Source: Bacilli bacterium (GTDB taxonomy: Bacteria > Bacillota_I > Bacilli_A > RFN20 > CAG-826). Taken from it: a stretch of DNA of 19,251 nucleotides. Under the pieces are notes generated by a model, which saw only the letters and a program-made list of their open reading frames with translations, ran no database searches and had not been told where the DNA came from. Below are positions 15,441 through 19,251 of the stretch, one piece after another; position 1 is the first letter of the stretch; each line of letters starts with the position of its first letter. The DNA is taken from the NCBI GenBank assembly GCA_024413875.1, contig JAKSVY010000031.1, forward strand, positions 1-19,251, written 5' to 3'. A program made the position numbers and the translations under genes.

Positions 15441-15466
15441 GGCCAACAATATTTGTTGGTCTTTTT
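15441..15466 (+). terminator. Rho-independent terminator after lipoprotein gene
   Basis: The stem GGCCAACAA (15441-15449) / TTGTTGGTC (15453-15461), with one G-U pair, has a 3-base loop TAT and is followed by a T-tract. It ends the lipoprotein transcript; the ABC-F gene begins 25 bases later, so its promoter must overlap or lie just after the stem. Confidence 0.9.
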
Positions 15467-15491
15467 CTTTATTTTACTATACACTTTATGC

Positions 15492-17039
15492 ATGGCGGTT
15501 TTTACAGTTAAAGATGTTAAGTTTAATTACCAAGATAAGGAACTTTATAAGGGCCTTAATTTTCAGCTTAACCCAAATGAACACGCTTGCTTGGTTGGTG
15601 TTAACGGAACTGGTAAAACAACATTACTTAATATCATCACTAAAAACATTGTACCTGATGCTGGAACAGTTACTTGGGAAGGACATATTACATATGCCTA
15701 CCTTGATCAAAAATTATCAGCATCATTAGATTCTCGTGTTGATGAATATCTTTATGGTGTCTTCGCTCCAATGTTTAGAAAAGAAGCAGAAATGAATTCA
15801 TTATATGAAAAGTCTGCTAACCCAGATGAAAGTGAAGCAAATATTATTAAATACTTAGAAAAAGCTCAAAAGATTCAAGATGAATTAATGATGAGTGATT
15901 TCTATTCACTAAGTGTAAAAATCAATTCAATTAAAGAAGGTTTAGGAATTCGTTCTTCTCGTGGAGATTCTCTTTTAAGAGAGCTTTCAAGTGGAGAAAG
16001 AGAAAAAATCTATCTTGCTAGAATGCTTCTTGAAGAAAAAGATGTTCTTATCCTTGATGAACCTACTAACTTCTTAGATCAACAACATGTTAAGTGGTTA
16101 GCGGATTATCTTACTAACTACCCTAACGCCTTTTTAGTAGTCTCACATGACCACGCATTCTTAAAAGAAATCGCTAACGTAGTCTTCTGCTTGGAGAATA
16201 AAGAAATCACAAGATATAAAGGCGATTTTGATTTCTTCTTATCTCAACATGAAGTTATTAAAGAACAATATGAGAAAAACTACGCTGCTCAACAACGCTA
16301 TATTAAAAAAGAAGAAGAGTTTATTGCGAAAAACATCGTTAGAGCCACTTCTGCAATGGCGGCTAAATCACATAGAGCAAGGCTTGAACATCTCGAAAGA
16401 ATGGATGCCCCAAGTAATGATGAAATAAAAGTTCACTACAACTTCCCATTCACTGGTGATTGTGGAGAAAGAGTCCTAGATGTAAATAATTTAGAAATTG
16501 GATATAACGGCAAGAAGTTACCTCTTCCACCAATTTCAATGCTTGTTAAAAAGCATATGCACATCGCTATCTTAGGTAAAAACGGAATTGGTAAAACAAC
16601 ATTTATCAAAACTATTCTAGGAAAGATTCCTGCTATTTCAGGAACATATAAAATCATTAGTGGCACCACTATCAATTATTTCTCGCAAGATGAAGATGTT
16701 GATAAGTCATTAACACCTGTTGAATATTTAAAACAAATCTATCCAGATAAAACTCCATTAGAACTTAGAACAATTCTTGGCGGAGCGGGAGTTAAAAATA
16801 ATCTTGCGATTAGAGAAATGAATAAACTCTCAGGCGGAGAAGTTGCTAAAACAATGCTAGCCCGTATGATGCTTAAAAAAGCAAATATGTTAGTGTTCGA
16901 CGAACCTACCAACCACCTTGATCAAAAAGCTAAAGAAGCACTTTGGGATGCTATTAAAAAATATCCAGGTGTAGTTATCATTATCTCCCACGAAAAAGAC
17001 TTCTATGATGATCTTGTAGATCTTGAAATTCACTTCTAA
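15492..17039 (+). CDS. ABC-F family ATPase, YkpA/YbiT-like
   Basis: ABC-F proteins have two ATPase domains and no membrane part, and they act on ribosomes. This one is 515 residues from ATG 15492. Domain 1 has Walker A GVNGTGKT (36-43), signature LSSGE (165-169) and Walker B ILDEPTNFLD. Domain 2 has Walker A GKNGIGKTT (362-370), signature LSGGE (446-450) and VFDEPTNHLD (468-477). The linker (about 250-305), with QQRYIKKEEEFIAKNIVRA and KSHRARLEHLERM, is the P-site tRNA interaction motif and resembles YkpA/YbiT types, not a long antibiotic-resistance arm. The frame opens 13 codons earlier, but that part lies against the terminator and MAVFTVKDV fits the family start. There is no ribosome site; TATACA at 15478-15483 would again put transcription start almost on the ATG. 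Confidence 0.93.
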   Translation: MAVFTVKDVKFNYQDKELYKGLNFQLNPNEHACLVGVNGTGKTTLLNIITKNIVPDAGTVTWEGHITYAYLDQKLSASLDSRVDEYLYGVFAPMFRKEAEMNSLYEKSANPDESEANIIKYLEKAQKIQDELMMSDFYSLSVKINSIKEGLGIRSSRGDSLLRELSSGEREKIYLARMLLEEKDVLILDEPTNFLDQQHVKWLADYLTNYPNAFLVVSHDHAFLKEIANVVFCLENKEITRYKGDFDFFLSQHEVIKEQYEKNYAAQQRYIKKEEEFIAKNIVRATSAMAAKSHRARLEHLERMDAPSNDEIKVHYNFPFTGDCGERVLDVNNLEIGYNGKKLPLPPISMLVKKHMHIAILGKNGIGKTTFIKTILGKIPAISGTYKIISGTTINYFSQDEDVDKSLTPVEYLKQIYPDKTPLELRTILGGAGVKNNLAIREMNKLSGGEVAKTMLARMMLKKANMLVFDEPTNHLDQKAKEALWDAIKKYPGVVIIISHEKDFYDDLVDLEIHF

Positions 17040-17041
17040 CA

Positions 17042-17067
17042 AAAAACTAACCGCTGGGTTAGTTTTT
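17042..17067. terminator. Bidirectional terminator after ABC-F gene
   Basis: The stem AAAAACTAACC (17042-17052) / GGTTAGTTTTT (17057-17067) has loop GCTG. It lies 2 bases after the ABC-F stop and touches the stop codon of the convergent small membrane protein gene, serving both directions. Confidence 0.92.
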
Positions 17068-17389
17068 ATATTACTGCAAATATTACAAGGCCTAATATTA
17101 TTGTAAGAATGCCACCTATCACCATTCCAATAATGGATAACACAGATGTGATCTTGTTAAAAATTTTAAAAGGATTTCTATCTGGTTGACTTTCTCCGGT
17201 AACAAGAACCATTGCGACAATACACATGATTAAACCGATAATCGATAAATAAAAAGATAAGCAAAGATCAATCGCAATATCAGCAATAATAAAAGCCGCT
17301 AATGATGTTTTGTTGCCTTCAACATCAAAAGCTTTCTTTCTTGTTGTTTCACTAATAACTTCTGCGTCTATAATTTTTTCGTCTTCCAT
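17066..17389 (-). CDS. Small membrane protein, paralogue of 17468-17911
   Basis: This 107-residue protein of unknown function begins with a short acidic leader (MEDEKIIDAEVISE), followed by two hydrophobic regions (about 29-63 and 80-107). A charged loop, ESQPDRNPFKIFNKI, lies between them. It aligns with the next gene upstream: FDVEGNKTSLAAFI against MEVPGNKFALIAFI, and DRNPFKIFNKI against DRKPFSVFQKI. The two are therefore related, this one having a shorter leader and ending earlier. No ribosome site precedes the ATG, but an extended -10 box places transcription start on the ATG. The terminator of the paralogue lies just upstream, so this gene has its own promoter. The layout resembles DUF4190-like membrane proteins only in a general way. 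Confidence 0.82.
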   Translation of the reverse strand: MEDEKIIDAEVISETTRKKAFDVEGNKTSLAAFIIADIAIDLCLSFYLSIIGLIMCIVAMVLVTGESQPDRNPFKIFNKITSVLSIIGMVIGGILTIILGLVIFAVI

Positions 17390-17395
17390 AACTAA

Positions 17396-17404
17396 ATAAT
17401 ATCA
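17396..17404 (-). promoter_or_regulatory. Extended -10 promoter, leaderless start
   Basis: On the minus strand the sequence reads TGATATTAT, that is TGN plus TATTAT (-10 at 17396-17401). The +1 counted seven bases on falls on the A of the ATG at 17389. No clear -35 is visible, which extended -10 promoters do not require. The layout is almost the same as that of pgcA. Confidence 0.65.
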
Positions 17405-17409
17405 CTTTC

Positions 17410-17442
17410 ATAAAATAAAAGAACCACGTTTCCACGTGGTTC
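17410..17442 (-). terminator. Rho-independent terminator of 147-aa membrane gene
   Basis: The stem GAACCACGT (17421-17429) / ACGTGGTTC (17434-17442) has a 4-base loop. On the minus strand it is followed by TTTTATTTTAT. It lies 26 bases after the stop at 17468. Confidence 0.9.
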
Positions 17443-17467
17443 AATTATTTTTTGTTTACTCAATCAA

Positions 17468-17911
17468 TTATAAAGCAAATAAAGCAAGTGAGTATGCACT
17501 GTTTAAAGCATCGCCTGCTTGGCTGACTAATTCTGCAATTACTGGAACAAGAACAGCAATAATAAGCCATAATGAGAATGCTACAACACCAACAATAATT
17601 GAAACAATGCCAAGTGGCTTAGCAATCTTTTGGAATACAGAGAATGGCTTACGATCAGCAGCAGCCTTTTTGAGCATTGCTAATCCAACAATGCCAAGGA
17701 CCATACCAACAAGACCAGTAACTGTACCAAGAGCGAAGCTAAGGCCAACAACTGTAAGGATGAATGCGATTAAAGCAAACTTGTTTCCTGGAACTTCCAT
17801 TGCTGGTTTAGATGTTGTGTCTTCTGTTGCAACTGGAGCTTCAGCTACATCAGCTTCTTCAGCAGCTGTTTCTTCAACTACTTCTTCAACAACGACTTCT
17901 TTTTCTTCCAT
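17468..17911 (-). CDS. Acidic-leader membrane protein, paralogue of 17066-17389
   Basis: This 147-residue protein of unknown function has a first 38 residues almost entirely Glu, Val, Ala and Thr (EEKEVVVEEVVEETAAEEA), a disordered acidic leader. Two to three membrane segments follow, at about 44-82 (a long pair, with Gly-rich helices such as GMVLGIVGLAML) and 98-125. A charged loop, KKAAADRKPFSVFQKIAK, separates them, and the C-terminus is moderately hydrophobic. It is homologous to the downstream 107-residue protein. TAGGAGGG lies 8 bases before the ATG, a strong ribosome site, so unlike its paralogue it has a normal leader. The promoter at 17945-17950 is overlapped by an inverted repeat. 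It is monocistronic, closed by a terminator. Confidence 0.85.
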   Translation of the reverse strand: MEEKEVVVEEVVEETAAEEADVAEAPVATEDTTSKPAMEVPGNKFALIAFILTVVGLSFALGTVTGLVGMVLGIVGLAMLKKAAADRKPFSVFQKIAKPLGIVSIIVGVVAFSLWLIIAVLVPVIAELVSQAGDALNSAYSLALFAL

Positions 17912-17936
17912 TTTTTAACCCTCCTAAATAAATGGT

Positions 17937-17956
17937 ATAGTGTTATTATACACTAT
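17937..17956 (-). promoter_or_regulatory. Promoter overlapped by inverted repeat
   Basis: A perfect 7-bp inverted repeat, ATAGTGT-N6-ACACTAT, has the -10 box TATAAT (minus strand, 17945-17950) across its centre and right half. Its left arm covers the predicted start at about 17938. The -35 is poor. A repressor binding here would block the 147-aa membrane gene. Confidence 0.55.
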
Positions 17957-18018
17957 TGAAAATAAGATTTATATTTTAAAGCAACAATTTTGTTTTTTGT
18001 GCTTATAAATATTTATAT

Positions 18019-19251
18019 TTATTCTTTTTTAAAGATCGACTTAATTTTGTTTCCAAATTGTCTAAGATATTTGACAATGAATGGAGTTACAACAATTAAT
18101 AAGGTAAAGATAATACCTACAATAACAAATGAAGATTTGTATGGTTTATCAACCGATTCATCAATAAGGATGCCAACTTTCTTAAGAACAACCAATAATA
18201 CAAACGCTAAGATTACACCCATTATCGTAAATATTTCTGTAAATGCGGTTGTGTAAACATATCTCTTTTTACTAATCACTTCTTTATCCATGAATGCATA
18301 TAAAGAGGCAATGATTAATACTGAAACCAAGAAGCATAATAATGAACCAACTAAGAAAATTACTGGGAGAAGTATATTTGCCTTGTTGTATGCAAATTGG
18401 AATGGAGTTACAAGAGCGAAGAACACAGTTGATAATGCTCCATAAACAACAAACAAGAATGAAGACCATTCTTTCTTCATTAACTTTTTGATGTAATTAA
18501 AATCAAATGCAATCTTTTCATCATTAGAGAATCTTTGTTTTGGTTTCTCTTCTTTTTGTTTTAGAGTGGTAGGTTGTTTTGGTTTTGATTCAAAATTAAA
18601 CAACTTCTTTTCTTTTTTAGGTTTCTTTGTTACATGTCTAAAGATACCGGGATGTTCACCGCCAATTTCAATGTAGTCATAGAAAGATGGATCTTCCTCA
18701 ACTGGCTCTACATAAACTGGTTGTTTTGCAAGAACAGGTTGTTCCTCTCTAGAAATTGGATTAGCTGAAACTGGTTGATTAGGTTGAACATTGGTTTTGC
18801 GAATTGGATCCAATTCATCTTGTTCAGCATTAACTTGTTTAACAGAATCTTTAGAATCTAAAGTGATAATTGTCAAATCACTTGAGTGATCGACTAATAC
18901 AAGTTCAATTAAATTGAGATTTGATTTATTAATATCATTACCTTTATTGATTAAGACATACGCGGCTTGATGTTGTTCTAAGATTGTAAAAATCTTATCT
19001 AACTTAGCAAGCTTATCGTTATTAGTGTTTAATGGTAAATCACGTAAAGCGATAAGTTCTTGTTGGATATTTTTGATATCTTCTTTCTTTCTATCTTTTG
19101 TTAATTCAAAACATGCTGACATGGAAATGTTTTGTGAATTAACTGCTAATAAGAATAATGAGTTATCTGGGTTTTCAAGTGGAACAATAGTCTTACCATT
19201 AACAACAAAGCTACCTTTATCTAATGCTTGATTACGTAAAAGAAGGAAATT
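18019..19251 (-). CDS. Large membrane protein of unknown function (5' end beyond window)
   Basis: The frame is open from the stop at 18019 to the right edge, giving 410 residues visible. The first ATG in the visible part, at 19122, is internal: the 43 codons before it read as normal protein (FVVNGKTIVPLENPDNSLFL), so the real start is outside. In order, there is an N-terminal globular part with a helical Lys/Glu segment. A long polar linker rich in Pro, Gln, Lys and Glu follows (QPVSANP, EEQPVLAKQPVYVEP, KQPTTLKQKEEKPKQ). Four membrane helices come last, in about the final 160 residues, with a basic tail. I do not recognise a family. The upstream part resembles the substrate or ligand side of a sensor or membrane-attached cytosolic domain, but nothing specific can be claimed. 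It ends about 107 bases before the 147-aa gene start. Confidence 0.82.
   Translation of the reverse strand, partial: NFLLLRNQALDKGSFVVNGKTIVPLENPDNSLFLLAVNSQNISMSACFELTKDRKKEDIKNIQQELIALRDLPLNTNNDKLAKLDKIFTILEQHQAAYVLINKGNDINKSNLNLIELVLVDHSSDLTIITLDSKDSVKQVNAEQDELDPIRKTNVQPNQPVSANPISREEQPVLAKQPVYVEPVEEDPSFYDYIEIGGEHPGIFRHVTKKPKKEKKLFNFESKPKQPTTLKQKEEKPKQRFSNDEKIAFDFNYIKKLMKKEWSSFLFVVYGALSTVFFALVTPFQFAYNKANILLPVIFLVGSLLCFLVSVLIIASLYAFMDKEVISKKRYVYTTAFTEIFTIMGVILAFVLLVVLKKVGILIDESVDKPYKSSFVIVGIIFTLLIVVTPFIVKYLRQFGNKIKSIFKKE

Noticed and set aside
17436..17918. 160-residue open frame on the plus strand
   Set aside because: It is antisense to the 147-aa membrane gene, which has a strong ribosome site, promoter and terminator. 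The Ser/Thr-rich C-terminus of the plus frame is simply the complement of the Glu-rich leader codons.
18001..18020. AT palindrome and weak stem-loop near the end of the partial membrane gene, considered as a terminator
   Set aside because: The stem is almost only A/T, and no clean T-tract follows on the minus strand; a bulged AAGCA...TGCTT stem next to it is too weak to call.
1..19251. Use of the Mycoplasma/Spiroplasma code (TGA as Trp)
   Set aside because: TGA ends the phosphodiesterase and zinc-ribbon genes at positions consistent with gene packing, and conserved tryptophans are coded by TGG.
1..19251. CRISPR arrays, tRNA genes, transposons or phage genes
   Set aside because: No regularly spaced repeats, cloverleaf-like sequences, transposase or integrase motifs or terminal inverted repeats were seen by eye on either strand.

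Overview
The window is low-GC, densely packed bacterial DNA. Tryptophan is encoded by TGG, and TGA ends at least two genes, so the standard bacterial code applies rather than the Mycoplasma code. Together with the FolT/ECF folate transporter genes, PgcA-type phosphoglucomutase, YkpA/YbiT-like ABC-F protein and Sec/lipobox lipoproteins, this points to a Bacillota member of class Bacilli, perhaps a gut RF39/Erysipelotrichales-like or other non-Mycoplasma Mollicutes-related lineage. The exact lineage cannot be fixed from this window. No tRNA, rRNA, CRISPR array, transposase or phage gene was seen.

Layout. (1) 1-6553, minus strand: a tightly packed run, read in the order smpB, folC, folT, 61-aa membrane protein, glycerophosphodiester phosphodiesterase, 62-aa zinc-ribbon protein, lipoprotein, dCMP deaminase, ecfA1, ecfA2 (cut by the window edge). 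Neighbours overlap or lie at most about 12 bp apart, so this looks like one operon. Its metabolic core is coherent: FolT with EcfA1/A2 imports folate, FolC traps it as polyglutamate, and dCMP deaminase makes the dUMP that folate-dependent thymidylate synthesis uses. (2) 6637-7044, plus: a small four-helix membrane protein, diverging from smpB and closed by a bidirectional terminator. (3) 7107-9859, minus: two tandem paralogous lipoproteins of about 455 residues. (4) 10122-11774, plus: phosphoglucomutase (pgcA), with a promoter that appears to yield a leaderless mRNA. (5) 11825-14374, minus: a two-gene unit of a CDF cation exporter with a manganese-type metal site and a double-zinc-ribbon membrane protein. 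(6) 14501-17039, plus: an orphan lipoprotein, a terminator, then an ABC-F ATPase. (7) 17066-19251, minus: two related small acidic/membrane proteins and the C-terminal part of a larger membrane protein that runs off the right edge.

Worth a second look: the folate operon with an inserted zinc-ribbon/lipoprotein pair; promoters whose -10 box puts transcription start on the ATG (pgcA, the CDF gene, the 107-aa membrane gene); two intergenic palindromes sharing AAAGGT...ACCTTT at similar distances from divergent genes; tandem paralogues of unknown function in two places; and the non-His metal site of the CDF protein. No single obviously new defence or mobile system is visible. The least explained content is the set of lipoproteins and small membrane proteins.
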